The notes: generated by a model not told the origin, from the letters alone. 64,000 nucleotides of DNA from Bacteroidaceae bacterium (GCA_017470525.1 JAFUYM010000009.1:39426-103425); one strand, 5' to 3'. Positions 36,273-46,593 are shown, counted from the first letter of the stretch. Program-made: numbers and translations.

Positions 36273-39200
36273 ATGAAAAGAGAACTTTTACGATTTGTAT
36301 GTGCGTCGCTCTTTGCGTTGGTGTGCATGAACACTCAGGCACAAACCACTACGTTCAAGTACACGGCAACGGAGAAACTTTCCCGTTTTGAGGAGTACAA
36401 CTATTTTGTTGGAGCCACGGGCGTAGTGTCCCATGAGTGGGACGAGGCTACGGGCGAGGGCACCGTGGTCTATGAGGGCACGGTGACGGAGATTGGCAAA
36501 AATGCCCTGCTGTTTAACAGCAACTTGACGGGCATCGTCATCCCCGAGGGTGTCACCAAACTCGGCTTCCAGGCTTTCAAGGGCTGTTCGAAGATGACCA
36601 CCATCCAACTGCCGAAGTCGCTGACGGCGACGGAAGGCCTCGTGTTCGACGGCTGCGGCGGCTTAGCCGACGGCAAACTCATTGTCGATGATCTCGCCTG
36701 GTGGTGCAGCGTCAACTGGGGCGGTCCTTATTCCACCCCGCTGTCCCAAGCCAAGCACCTCTACAGTGACGAGGACACGGAGATTACCAGTCTGGTCATC
36801 CCTGAGGGAGTCACTAATATCCCCGGCTATGCGTTCTACCGCTGTGAGGGCATCGCATCCGTCAGTCTTCCTTCGACCTTGAAGTCCATCGGTGAGAGTG
36901 CCTTTACCTACACTGGTCTGACGTCTGTTGACATCCCCGTGGGCATTACGGAGATTGAGGAATATGCCTTCGCAAATTGCGGAAGCCTCACCACCGTCAC
37001 CATCCCCGAGGGCATGACCAAGATAGGGTTTAGTGCCTTCGCTAAGACAGCCCTGACCTCGCTGACGCTGCCCTCCACCATCACCTCGATGAGCCAGTCG
37101 TTCTATGGATGCGAAAACCTCGCCACGCTGACGCTCACCGACGGCATCACCACACTGGGCCAATCGTTCTACAGTTGTCCCGCCCTGACCTCGCTGAACA
37201 TTCCCGGCTCCATCAAGGAAATCGACTACAGCGACTTCAGAGGCTGCACCGGCCTGACCACCGTGACGCTGAACGAGGGTACGGAGAAGGTTGAATTCAG
37301 CGGTTGCACGAACTTGGAAACCATCAACTTCCCCTCGTCCATTAAAGAGGTGTACATCAACGGCAGCCAGAAATTAGAGACCGTCACCCTGCAGGAAGGT
37401 GTGGAGCGCATCTCAAACTTCGACAACTGCACGGCACTGAAGCAAATTAACATCCCCTCGACCGTGACCTACGTAGGCACGTTCCGCTACTGCACCGCCT
37501 TGGAGAAGGTCATCGTGGCCGACCTTGCGTCGTGGTGCGCCGCACGCCACCAATACGGCACCTCTTATGGGCCTCAGAAGTATGCCGGCAAGCTCTACTT
37601 GGGTACGCCTGTGAGCCACACGGAGATTACCGACCTGGTCATCCCCGAGGGCGTCACGAAGATATCATTCTCCTCATTCAATGATGTGACGAATATCAAG
37701 ACCATCACCCTGCCTTCGACCCTGACCTCCTGGGAATACAAGGCTTTCGCCGACTGCTCCGGCGTGACCGATGTCTATTGCTTGGTCAACCCCGTCACGC
37801 TGACCTGGTCGGAGAGCAACAACAACTTCCAGGCAGACAAGGCGACGCAGATGCACGTCTTGGACGTGGAGACATGGCGGTCGAAGTTCCCCGATGCCAA
37901 CGCCACCTTCTTGGGCGACCTCACACAAATATCCTATACCGCCACCACAGTGGTCAACGCTTTCGGCGTTGACCACTTCCCCGGTGCCACCGCCCTGCTT
38001 GCCAACATCTACGACAGCGAGACAGGCAAGGGCTATGCCATCTTCAGCGGCAACCTGACCGCCATTGCCGACAATGCCTTTGCCAACTGCACCGCCTTGA
38101 CCAGCATTGAGATTCCCGACGGCATCACCACCATTGGCAGTAATGCCTTCTCTGGATGCACGGGGCTGACCGCCATGACACTGCCCAAGACCGTCACCGC
38201 CTTTGGTGAGAACGCCTTCGCAGGATTAGAGAACATCGCCGACGTGTGGTGCGTTGCCGAACCTGCCACCATGACGTGGGACGGCACAGGCTTCATGCCC
38301 AGCAAAGCCACACAGATGCACGTGACGATTGCCGACGACTGGACGGAGCAGTTCCCCACAGCCAATGTCACTTTTGTTGGCGATATGACACGCTTCCGCT
38401 ACACCGCTACAGGGAAGGATTCAAAGTCCTTCTACGACCTGAGCAAGTTCACGGGTGCCAATGAAATGGTTGCCCACGACTTCAATGCCGAGACGGGCGA
38501 AGGCTCCGTCATCTTCAAGGGTGTTGTGACTGCCCTTGGAGGCTATGTATTCGACCAAAACGACCTGTTCACGAGCCTCACCATCCCGTCGTCGGTCACC
38601 TCGATTGGGAGTGATGCTTTCGCACGGTGTGACAACCTGACGACGGTCAGCCTGCCGAACACCGTCACCTCTTTAGGCAATTACCTGTTTTGGAGAAGCA
38701 CCAGCCTGACTACCGTCAATATCCCCACGGCGCCAGAACTCACCCGACTGCCGGAAATCATGTTCAGCGGATGCACCAGTCTGGCCGACATTACCATCCC
38801 CGACAATATCACTACCATCGGCTACTCAGCCTTCAGCGGCTGCACGGCCATGACCAGCATCTATATCCCTGCCAGCGTCGCCACGATAGAAAGTAAAGCT
38901 TTTGACGGCTGCACCGCCTTGGAGAAGGTCATCACGCCCAGCATCGCCGACTGGTGCGGCATCAACTACACTGGCAACAATGCCGAGTCCAATCCTCTCA
39001 CCTACGCCCATCACTTGTTTGTGGGCAGCAAGGAAAGCAACACCGAGGTGACTGACCTTGTGGTGCCTGCCGGCGTGGAGGAAATCAAGGCGTTGGCGTT
39101 CTATGGCTTCTCGGCCATGACCAGCCTCACCCTGCCAACGACCGTGACCAAACTCGGCAACTACGCCTTCTACAACTGCACGGGGCTGACAGAGGTGACG

Positions 39201-40205
39201 CTGCCTGAGGGTGTAGAGGACATTGGTAGAGGTGTCTTCGATGGCTGCACGTCGTTGACCTCTATGGTGCTGCCCTCGACGCTCACCCGGATTGACTACT
39301 ATGCCTTCATGAATGTGCCGCAGTTGACCACCGTGTTCTGTTTTGCCGACCCTGCCACGCTGAGTTGGCAGAACAACGCGAGCCAGTTCCTGTCCGAGAA
39401 GGCAACACAGTTCTATGTGCCAGATGTTGATGCTTGGACGGAGCAGTTCCCTGATGCCAATGTGACCTTCGTGAACTTCACCCTTTATGAGAATCTGGAC
39501 AATGGCACGATGATGGAGATTCTTGCGGGCAGGGAGTGCAACGTGACCTTGGAACGCACCATTCAGGCGGGCAGTTACAACTCGTTTGCTGTGCCGTTCG
39601 ATGTGAGTGCCGAACAGTTGGCAGCAGTGTTGGGCGAAGATGTGAAGGTGAAGGAACTGACTGCCTCCTCCCTCCATGCAGGCACCCTGTCGCTGACCTT
39701 TGCTGATGCCACAAGTCTGGAGGCAGGCAAGCCTTACCTCGTCATGGTGTCGGAGAAAGTGGTGAACCCAGAGTTTGAGGGCGTGACCGTCAGCAGCAGC
39801 CTCCATACGACCCGAACCGACTGCGTTGATTTAGTGCCAACTGTTGGCAAGGTGCTTGTCACGGGTTCAGAAGGCTATGAGGACGAGACGAAGAGTGTCC
39901 TCTTCCTCGGTGCTGCCAACTCGCTCTTGTACCCCACCGTGGTGAACGATGCCGACAACCCTAACAGTTACATCAAGGGCTTTCGTGCCTACTTCCAGTT
40001 GCACGATGTGATGGCACCAGCCATCGCCTTCCGCATGGACTTCGGCGACGAGGTGGCAACAGGCATCCTCTCGGTAGAGAGCGGGCAGAGAACCCTTGAC
40101 AGCGAGACGGACGCATGGTACACCCTCGACGGTCGTCGCATCGGCGGCAAGCCGGCACAGAAGGGTGTGTATATCCACAGCGGCAAGAAAGTGTTTGTTG
40201 AATAA
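36273..40205 (+). CDS. BspA-like leucine-rich repeat surface protein
   Basis: The product has 1310 residues with a signal peptide ending NTQAQ. Residues of roughly 50-1050 are BspA-type (LRR_5) repeats with the period pattern I-G-x-x-A-F-x-x-C-x-x-L-T-x-V-x-L-P, for example TTIGSNAFSGCTGLTAMTLP and TSIGSDAFARCDNLTTVSLP. They are broken by spacer modules (KATQMHV, WTEQFPxANVTFVGD). A C-terminal module of about 225 residues (AGSYNSFAVPFDVSAEQLAA) is shared with the next gene. The final tail holds GRRIGGKPAQKGVYIHSGKK. BspA proteins bind host matrix proteins and other bacteria and are exported to the surface; T9SS-linked export is inference from the tail and from porZ at 55297. Confidence 0.9.
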   Translation: MKRELLRFVCASLFALVCMNTQAQTTTFKYTATEKLSRFEEYNYFVGATGVVSHEWDEATGEGTVVYEGTVTEIGKNALLFNSNLTGIVIPEGVTKLGFQAFKGCSKMTTIQLPKSLTATEGLVFDGCGGLADGKLIVDDLAWWCSVNWGGPYSTPLSQAKHLYSDEDTEITSLVIPEGVTNIPGYAFYRCEGIASVSLPSTLKSIGESAFTYTGLTSVDIPVGITEIEEYAFANCGSLTTVTIPEGMTKIGFSAFAKTALTSLTLPSTITSMSQSFYGCENLATLTLTDGITTLGQSFYSCPALTSLNIPGSIKEIDYSDFRGCTGLTTVTLNEGTEKVEFSGCTNLETINFPSSIKEVYINGSQKLETVTLQEGVERISNFDNCTALKQINIPSTVTYVGTFRYCTALEKVIVADLASWCAARHQYGTSYGPQKYAGKLYLGTPVSHTEITDLVIPEGVTKISFSSFNDVTNIKTITLPSTLTSWEYKAFADCSGVTDVYCLVNPVTLTWSESNNNFQADKATQMHVLDVETWRSKFPDANATFLGDLTQISYTATTVVNAFGVDHFPGATALLANIYDSETGKGYAIFSGNLTAIADNAFANCTALTSIEIPDGITTIGSNAFSGCTGLTAMTLPKTVTAFGENAFAGLENIADVWCVAEPATMTWDGTGFMPSKATQMHVTIADDWTEQFPTANVTFVGDMTRFRYTATGKDSKSFYDLSKFTGANEMVAHDFNAETGEGSVIFKGVVTALGGYVFDQNDLFTSLTIPSSVTSIGSDAFARCDNLTTVSLPNTVTSLGNYLFWRSTSLTTVNIPTAPELTRLPEIMFSGCTSLADITIPDNITTIGYSAFSGCTAMTSIYIPASVATIESKAFDGCTALEKVITPSIADWCGINYTGNNAESNPLTYAHHLFVGSKESNTEVTDLVVPAGVEEIKALAFYGFSAMTSLTLPTTVTKLGNYAFYNCTGLTEVTLPEGVEDIGRGVFDGCTSLTSMVLPSTLTRIDYYAFMNVPQLTTVFCFADPATLSWQNNASQFLSEKATQFYVPDVDAWTEQFPDANVTFVNFTLYENLDNGTMMEILAGRECNVTLERTIQAGSYNSFAVPFDVSAEQLAAVLGEDVKVKELTASSLHAGTLSLTFADATSLEAGKPYLVMVSEKVVNPEFEGVTVSSSLHTTRTDCVDLVPTVGKVLVTGSEGYEDETKSVLFLGAANSLLYPTVVNDADNPNSYIKGFRAYFQLHDVMAPAIAFRMDFGDEVATGILSVESGQRTLDSETDAWYTLDGRRIGGKPAQKGVYIHSGKKVFVE

Positions 40206-40237
40206 ACTAACTAATGTTTAACATAAAAACCTGTATT

Positions 40238-43200
40238 ATGAGAAAAAATCTTTTACGTTTAGCGATGACGTGCATTGCTGCCGTTATTGCAGTGAATGTC
40301 AGCAGGGCAGCCGTGGGCACACCCACGAATGGTTCTTGCGGTGCTGACACGAGCAATCCTGGAGGGGTGAAGTGGAGTTTTGACATGTCCACCCAAACCC
40401 TTACCATCAGTGGCGAAGGTGACATGGCGGACTATGCGTCTCCTTCCGAAGCCCCATGGTACAACTGGTGCAATGACATCACGTCGCTCGTCGTGTCGGA
40501 TGGTGTCACGCATCTGTCTGACTATGCGTTCTCTATGGACTATTGGCAGTTGACCAGTGTTTCGATGGCTTCCTCTGTGGTGAGCATCGGCGACTACGCT
40601 TTCAACTGTGTGCCGCTGACGAGCATCCAGCAGCCTGCCAACGCCGCCCGCCAGAGGAGGGAAGAGGCAGAAGTGGTGAAAGTGGCAAGTGTCCTGCCAG
40701 CGGATTTGCAGAGCATTGGTGATTATGCCCTCTCAGGCACGAATATCACCTCTCTCACGTTGCCCGCTTTGGTCAACAACATCGGTGAGGGTGCTCTTGC
40801 TTACAATGCTCAACTCACCACACTCACCTGTCTGGGAACCATGATAATACCTTGGTTCGAATCAGACATCTTGGAGGGGTGCAGTGCGCTCACAGCCATC
40901 TACGTGCCCGAACTCGTAGTGGATGATTATAAGAAAGTTGACTGTTGGCTGCAATACGCCAGCCTCATTCAGCCCATTTCGGAAGAAGAGCAGGGCGGAG
41001 AGGAAGAAGAAGAGCCTACGCCACTTGACGAGGTGGTGAGTGTGGGTAGTGGTACTACAGCCAGCAGTTATCTGCCCAGTTATCCGAACTGTACTTACTC
41101 CATGAGTCAACAAATTTACACGAGTGATGAGATTGGCAAGGCAGGATTAATTACCAGCATCGCCTTCTACAACTACGATACGGGTAGTGAGCGTAACTAC
41201 GACATCTACCTGTCTCACACCAGCAAGACGGCGTTCGACAGCAGTACCGACTGGGTGACCGTTGCGGAAAGCAACAAAGTGTTCAGCGGTACGGTATGGC
41301 TGGCACAGGGTGTGTGGACGGTTATTGACCTCGATACGCCATTCCAGTACAACGGAACACAGAGTCTGCTCATTACGGTAGATGACAATACGGGTAAGGA
41401 AACAGGCTCGAGCTACGGCATTCGTACATACAGCGGCTCTGAAAACCAAGCATTGTACTACTACAAGATGTTTGGTACTCCTATCAATCTCGACCCCACT
41501 CAAGCCATCACGGAGGAAGGTTCTATCTACTACCGAAAGAACTGCATCCAACTCTGCTTCGAGACCTACCCCAAACCTTACAAACTGGAGGCTGTAGAGG
41601 TGGGCGATGTCAGTGCACAGATACAGTGTTCGTTGCGTGGCGATGCTACGGCATGGAACCTGCGCTACCGCAAAGTGGGAGATGAGGAGTGGACGACTCT
41701 CAACGACCTTACCACTCGTTCGGAACTGCTTGAGGAACTGACCCCTGCCACACAGTATGAAGCACAGGTGCAGGCCATCTTCGAGGGTGACCACCTCAGC
41801 GACTGGACTACCACCTTGCAGTTCACCACCAGTTGCTGTCCCGTGGAGGAACAAGCAAATCTTATCTTCGTTCTCCGAAGTAATAATTATGTTGGATGGT
41901 TTGGCTTTGCCGTGCAAATCATGGATATTACAGATGAAGACAACCCTGTAGAGGTGGCTTACCTGCATACGCCCACCTACGCGGAGCCGTATCAAGGTAC
42001 GATACCACTTTGTTGCGGGCATGAATATCAGGTCAACTGGATATATGATTCCGATTATGCGGTTTACAACAAGGGCAAGTCTTTCTCTCTCTACTTCGAG
42101 CCAGGTGACTTGATTTACAGCATGGGTTATGGCGAAGCACCTGAGGAAACAGCGAAGTTGACCACCTTCGTGATGGACTGCACGCCTTACTGTGCTCAAA
42201 AGCCAACGAATCTGACTGTGGATAACACCACTTTCGAGTCGGCCACCCTCTCGTTCACTTCATCCACCCAAGTTGGTGAGGTGGCATATTCCACTTCGGC
42301 AGACTTCACCCCCGACATGGCTACTCCATCCAGTGTGAACTTTACCAAGATGGAAGCCAGCACAGACCCTTTGGGAACCACTTCTAACAACTCTTCCCTC
42401 ACACTGACGGGTCTGGAGCCACTGACAACGTATTATGTTAGTGTGCGTAACGTGTGTATTGACGCACTGACTGGCGAACCCACAGGTAATAGCCGTTGGA
42501 GCGACCCCATTAAGGTAACAACAGGCTCGAGGTATGATGCTCCGACACAAATAACGGCAGAGCCTATCAATAGCCGCACGGAGAAACTCACGTGGGGAAG
42601 CCGAGGCAATGAGAAAAAAGTCAACCTCTACTACAGAGAACAGGCTACTGGTACTGCTGTTGATGCAAGTGCTGTCCAAACTTTTGGTGACAAATCAGAC
42701 GGAGGCAATGGCACAGGCTTCAAAGAAAATGGCGGTTGGGGTGAAGGAATATGGTATTCATCAGGCACCCATCCCTACAGCAATGTGCTCTTTGTGAGCA
42801 ATGTGCCTGCTGGCAGCAGTTTCGGTTTCAAGGCAGGGAATGGCAAGACAGGTGCAGGTAATACGACGTTCCACTATGGTCTGGTACGACAGACGGAAGC
42901 CACTCCACTTGAGCAGATGAAGAAGTTCAACCGCGAGTGTCTGAATGATGCAGAACGTGAGGCAAGAATCAAGAATCTTGATGAACAAATTGCACAGAAT
43001 AACAATACTTTGAACGGTCTGTATAATCAACTTACCAATCCTTCCTTGAGTGATGAGGAGGTAGCGGAGTTGCAAGCACAAATCGCTGAATACGAACAAG
43101 CAAACGAAGACTTGGAAGCCGAGAAGACGACCTTAGAGTCACTACCTACCGACGCGGAGAAACTGGAGAGCATGAAGGATCTTGATAAACAAATTGAGCT

Positions 43201-45388
43201 GAATAACAATACTTTGAACGGTCTGTATAATCAACTTACCAATCCTTCCTTGAGTGATGCGGAGGTAGCGGAGTTGCGAGCACAAATAGCCGCACTCGAA
43301 AATAGCAATGACGTATTAAGTGCACAAAAGGAGGCGATGGAATCATCTTCACTGTCTGAAGCCGAGAAACAAGAACAGATGAAGGAGATTGATCAAAAAA
43401 TTGCACAGAATAACAATACTTTGAACGGTCTGTATAATCAACTTACCAATCCTTCCTTGAGTGATGCGAAGGTAGCGGAATTGCAAGCACAAATAGACGC
43501 ACTCGAAAAGGAAAGTGATGGATATCTTTCACAACTGAACAACCTTCGTGCTCGGACCTCGTTTGCCGAAAACGTAAACAAGGACGGCTTCTCAGTTAAT
43601 GCAGATGCCAATCAGTCGGGAGCCGAGGCCAAACCCCGTCGTGCAGAAGAGGTGAATAACACTTACATCTTCTTCATCCGCCACACAAATGACAACGGCG
43701 TATTGCTGGTGAAAGACCTGACTATCACGCCACCAGAGCGTGTGGGTGGATGGACTTGCATCCCCAACATCGTAGGCACGAGTTACACGCTCACAGGCTT
43801 GGAGCCAGGCACGGCATACGAGGTGATGGTGGAACCCATCTATGAAGATGGCATGACTGGCACACAAAGCCCTGTCACTGTCTTCACCACTCTCGGTGCG
43901 GAGACCGACCCTGTAGATGGCGAATTCTCTGTTGCAGAGAACAAGAAGGTGCAGTTCGCTCATGGCAACCTGCGCTGCGAAGGCGAAAGATACGAGGATG
44001 AGTGGTCGATGGCAACGCAGCAATATGAGATATTGGGCGAAGAGAACATCGATGTCAGTGGTTCAAGAAGTTATCCAGCATGGCTCGTTGACCTGCTCTG
44101 CTGGAGCACCACCACAAACTACTATGGTGTTAGCAATTATTACTATTATGACGATGAGGATGCAGCACCTTATTTCAAGGGTGACTTTGTCGATTGGGGC
44201 GAGAACCCTGTACTCATAGCAGATCTCGGTCCAGGTTGGAGTACGCTGAGCAAGGACGAGTGGAACTATCTGCTTAACGAACGTGAGAACGCTGCTCAAC
44301 TGAAGTCCTTTGCTACCGTGGCTGGTGTGAGGGGTCTTGTTCTCTTGCCCGACGAGTGGACGGCTCCTGATGGCGTTCTGCTCAAGGATGAAATTACTGC
44401 CGAGGAATGGGCAATCATCGAGCAGACTGGTGTTGTGTTCCTGCCTGCCGCTGGGCAACTGACAACAACTTACGATAATTGGATTGCCACTACGACAGTC
44501 ACCGAGGCTGGCACCTATTGGACCAGCACACCGTCGGACGATGAGTCGGGATTGAAGTCATGGGTATTGACTATCGGAGAGGATGAGGTCACGCTGGATG
44601 CCGACCTCCATCGCCGTGTCGCCACGGCTGTGCGACTGGTGAAGGTCTGTGGTCCGAGCAAACTTATTCTTGACGAGCACGAGGACAACAGCGAGGCAAT
44701 CGCCGAGGCAAATGGTGAGGTGCGTGACGTTATTCTGAAACGCACACTGAAGGCAGGTGGTTACAGTTCGTTTGCCGTGCCGTTCGACGTGAGTGCCGAA
44801 CAGGTGGAGGCTGTCTTGGGTGCAGATGTGAAGGTGAAGCAACTGACGGGTTCGTCATTTGATGAGGGCACCCTGTCGCTGACCTTCGCTGATGCCACTG
44901 GCATTGAGGCAGGTAAGCCTTACCTCGTGAAGATGGTTGACGAGATGGAGAGCGCGACCTTTGCGGGTGTGACGCTCAACAGCACCCTCACCCCAACCCT
45001 CACCAGTTGTGTGGATTTCGTGCCGACAGTGGGCAAGACGCTCATCTCGGGTCCTGCTGGCAATGAGGACGACACCCAGAGTGTGCTCTTCCTTGCTGCG
45101 GGGAACTCGTTGTATCACCCAACGGTGGTGAACAAGGAGGACGATGCCAACAGTTATATGCTGGGCTTCCGTGCTTACTTCCAGTTGCACGATGCCGTCA
45201 CCTCTGCGAAGGCATTCTCGATAGACTTCGGCGATGGTGAGGCGACTGGCATCATTTCGGTGGGAGATGCTCAATTGTCCATTGACAATGCAGGTGCGTG
45301 GTACACTCTTGATGGTCGCCGCATCAGCGGAGTGCCGACTCTGAAGGGTGTGTATATCCAGAATGGCAAGAAAGTCTTAATTAAATAA
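40238..45388 (+). CDS. Large adhesin-like surface protein with a tandem coiled-coil insert
   Basis: The product has 1716 residues from ATG 40238 (MRKNLLRLAMTCIAAVIAVN signal); an ATG at 40214 would add eight. Order: a short BspA-like region (to about 250); a cleaved-adhesin-like domain (TYSMSQQIYTSDEIG); fibronectin-III-like domains (ATQYEAQVQAIFEGD; LEPLTTYYVSVRNV); a beta domain interrupted at about residues 910-1110 by three 68-69 residue coiled-coil repeats; another FN3; a DUF1566-like domain (FAHGNLRCEG to VRLVKV); then the C-terminal module shared with the upstream gene (AGGYSSFAVPFDVSAEQVEA) and tail GRRISGVPTLKGVYIQNGKK. It starts 32 bp after the upstream BspA-like gene, so the two probably form an operon. 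Confidence 0.88.
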   Translation: MRKNLLRLAMTCIAAVIAVNVSRAAVGTPTNGSCGADTSNPGGVKWSFDMSTQTLTISGEGDMADYASPSEAPWYNWCNDITSLVVSDGVTHLSDYAFSMDYWQLTSVSMASSVVSIGDYAFNCVPLTSIQQPANAARQRREEAEVVKVASVLPADLQSIGDYALSGTNITSLTLPALVNNIGEGALAYNAQLTTLTCLGTMIIPWFESDILEGCSALTAIYVPELVVDDYKKVDCWLQYASLIQPISEEEQGGEEEEEPTPLDEVVSVGSGTTASSYLPSYPNCTYSMSQQIYTSDEIGKAGLITSIAFYNYDTGSERNYDIYLSHTSKTAFDSSTDWVTVAESNKVFSGTVWLAQGVWTVIDLDTPFQYNGTQSLLITVDDNTGKETGSSYGIRTYSGSENQALYYYKMFGTPINLDPTQAITEEGSIYYRKNCIQLCFETYPKPYKLEAVEVGDVSAQIQCSLRGDATAWNLRYRKVGDEEWTTLNDLTTRSELLEELTPATQYEAQVQAIFEGDHLSDWTTTLQFTTSCCPVEEQANLIFVLRSNNYVGWFGFAVQIMDITDEDNPVEVAYLHTPTYAEPYQGTIPLCCGHEYQVNWIYDSDYAVYNKGKSFSLYFEPGDLIYSMGYGEAPEETAKLTTFVMDCTPYCAQKPTNLTVDNTTFESATLSFTSSTQVGEVAYSTSADFTPDMATPSSVNFTKMEASTDPLGTTSNNSSLTLTGLEPLTTYYVSVRNVCIDALTGEPTGNSRWSDPIKVTTGSRYDAPTQITAEPINSRTEKLTWGSRGNEKKVNLYYREQATGTAVDASAVQTFGDKSDGGNGTGFKENGGWGEGIWYSSGTHPYSNVLFVSNVPAGSSFGFKAGNGKTGAGNTTFHYGLVRQTEATPLEQMKKFNRECLNDAEREARIKNLDEQIAQNNNTLNGLYNQLTNPSLSDEEVAELQAQIAEYEQANEDLEAEKTTLESLPTDAEKLESMKDLDKQIELNNNTLNGLYNQLTNPSLSDAEVAELRAQIAALENSNDVLSAQKEAMESSSLSEAEKQEQMKEIDQKIAQNNNTLNGLYNQLTNPSLSDAKVAELQAQIDALEKESDGYLSQLNNLRARTSFAENVNKDGFSVNADANQSGAEAKPRRAEEVNNTYIFFIRHTNDNGVLLVKDLTITPPERVGGWTCIPNIVGTSYTLTGLEPGTAYEVMVEPIYEDGMTGTQSPVTVFTTLGAETDPVDGEFSVAENKKVQFAHGNLRCEGERYEDEWSMATQQYEILGEENIDVSGSRSYPAWLVDLLCWSTTTNYYGVSNYYYYDDEDAAPYFKGDFVDWGENPVLIADLGPGWSTLSKDEWNYLLNERENAAQLKSFATVAGVRGLVLLPDEWTAPDGVLLKDEITAEEWAIIEQTGVVFLPAAGQLTTTYDNWIATTTVTEAGTYWTSTPSDDESGLKSWVLTIGEDEVTLDADLHRRVATAVRLVKVCGPSKLILDEHEDNSEAIAEANGEVRDVILKRTLKAGGYSSFAVPFDVSAEQVEAVLGADVKVKQLTGSSFDEGTLSLTFADATGIEAGKPYLVKMVDEMESATFAGVTLNSTLTPTLTSCVDFVPTVGKTLISGPAGNEDDTQSVLFLAAGNSLYHPTVVNKEDDANSYMLGFRAYFQLHDAVTSAKAFSIDFGDGEATGIISVGDAQLSIDNAGAWYTLDGRRISGVPTLKGVYIQNGKKVLIK
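42977..43535 (+). repeat. Three near-identical 204-207 bp coding repeats (coiled coil)
   Basis: The segment that starts AATAACAATACTTTGAACGG begins at 42998, 43202 and 43409, giving periods of 204 and 207 bp (68 and 69 codons). It encodes NNNTLNGLYNQLTNPSLSD each time; linker regions between have diverged more. The high DNA identity points to recent duplication or gene conversion. Confidence 0.9.
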
Positions 45389-45422
45389 CAGAACTTTCGA
45401 AACTTAAAAAACTAATTGTATA

Positions 45423-45623
45423 ATGAAATCAGAAGAAAAAGTTATGGCAAAGAAGCAGTATGTGGAGGCATCAATGGTTGTCTATGATGTTGACATGGAA
45501 CAGCGAATGCTGATAGGCTCGGTGGCAGATATTACCACCACGGGACTGGGTGACGAACCTGAAAGCCCCGAGGAGATTCTGAAACTCATCAATGACCCGA
45601 CGAGCATCCTGGAGGCGTGGTAA
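45423..45623 (+). CDS. Small acidic-tail peptide of the KKxYxxx family
   Basis: The product has 66 residues from ATG 45423, or 59 from ATG 45444 (MAKKQYVEASMVVYDVDMEQ). It has a basic N-terminal start, a hydrophobic middle (RMLIGSVADI) and an acidic C-terminal half (DEPESPEEI), with no signal peptide or known domain. It follows the large adhesin gene by 34 bp and may share its transcript. A broken relative is at 11343-11507, also beside secreted-protein genes. I do not know the function. Confidence 0.65.
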   Translation: MKSEEKVMAKKQYVEASMVVYDVDMEQRMLIGSVADITTTGLGDEPESPEEILKLINDPTSILEAW

Positions 45624-45644
45624 GGCTTATTGTATGATGAAGTA

Positions 45645-46241
45645 ATGGAAACAACACAACAAGAATTGAACATCATCACCCATATTCGGGGTGAGGTGAT
45701 GACCCGAAAGGAGCCCACAGGCGAGAACTTGTTTCTTGCCTGGGGCTACCCTACGGCTTTTTTTCTTTTGGTGGAGTTTGCAGCCCTGATGCTGTGGGGC
45801 GAGAATTGGTGCAACTGGCTTTGGGCAGGCATCCCATTGGTGGGTGTTCCGCTGATGGTGTATTTCATGAGCAAGGACTATGAACGCACCCATCGGATGA
45901 CGCTTGACCAAAACGTCATCCTGATGATGTGGGTGTTTGTAGGCTGTGCTTGTTGCATGGGTGGTATGGTGATGGGCTTTGCAGGAGTGTTCGAGCAGTG
46001 TTTCTTCTTCCTGCTCGGTCTGCTGTGTGGAATGGGGTGTTTCATGACAGGAATCATCCTCAAGTTCCGTCCCAAGACGGTGTGTGGCATCATCGCCTCC
46101 GTCTTGTCTGCCGTGTCGCTTTTCTTCCAAGAGGAATGGTGGCCGTGGCAGTTGCTTGTCACCGCTGTTGTCGTGGTTGTCTCTCTGATTATTCCTGGAC
46201 ACCTGTTCAAACAATATGTGAAGAATTTTTTCGTTAAATAA
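45645..46241 (+). CDS. Six-helix integral membrane protein of unknown function
   Basis: The product has 198 residues from ATG 45645; a TTG at 45630 would add five. Six hydrophobic helices are visible, e.g. GYPTAFFLLVEFAALMLW, ILMMWVFVGCACCMGGMVMG and LLVTAVVVVVSLIIPGHLF. The cytoplasmic N-terminal stretch holds IRGEVMTRKEPTGEN. Membrane proteins of this kind are commonly paired with the winged-helix regulator that follows 19 bp later. No transporter or enzyme motif was recognised. Confidence 0.8.
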   Translation: METTQQELNIITHIRGEVMTRKEPTGENLFLAWGYPTAFFLLVEFAALMLWGENWCNWLWAGIPLVGVPLMVYFMSKDYERTHRMTLDQNVILMMWVFVGCACCMGGMVMGFAGVFEQCFFFLLGLLCGMGCFMTGIILKFRPKTVCGIIASVLSAVSLFFQEEWWPWQLLVTAVVVVVSLIIPGHLFKQYVKNFFVK

Positions 46242-46260
46242 GAAAAAGGAGGAAGAAACT

Positions 46261-46593
46261 ATGACCTTTAAATTCGCAGTGATTAACCCTCTGCTGCATA
46301 ATGAATTGCGGCTGAAAATTATGGTTGCGCTTGATAGTTTGGATAGTGCTGACTTTATGTATTTGTGCCAGATTACGGACTCCACAAGAGGAAATCTGAG
46401 CGTACAGATTAAGACGTTGCAGGAGGCTGGGTATCTGGAAATGACAAAGACGGGCATAGGTCGTCTTTCACACACCGTGTGCCGCATCACCAAGGGGGGG
46501 AAGGAGGCTCTCCGTACATACGAGGAGGGGCTGAGGCGACTGTTCACACAAGGAGTTCCTGTGCAGGAAGAAAAGAAGTCGGCGTCAGGATGA
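46261..46593 (+). CDS. Winged-helix DNA-binding regulator (MarR/HTH_34-like)
   Basis: The product has 110 residues. INPLLHNELRLKIMVALDS starts the fold. The recognition region is STRGNLSVQIKTLQEAGYLE, and the wing contains RLSHTVCRITKGGKEAL, typical of the small HTH_34 group. It likely represses its own operon with the upstream membrane protein gene. A clear Rho-independent terminator follows at 46631-46666. Confidence 0.88.
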   Translation: MTFKFAVINPLLHNELRLKIMVALDSLDSADFMYLCQITDSTRGNLSVQIKTLQEAGYLEMTKTGIGRLSHTVCRITKGGKEALRTYEEGLRRLFTQGVPVQEEKKSASG

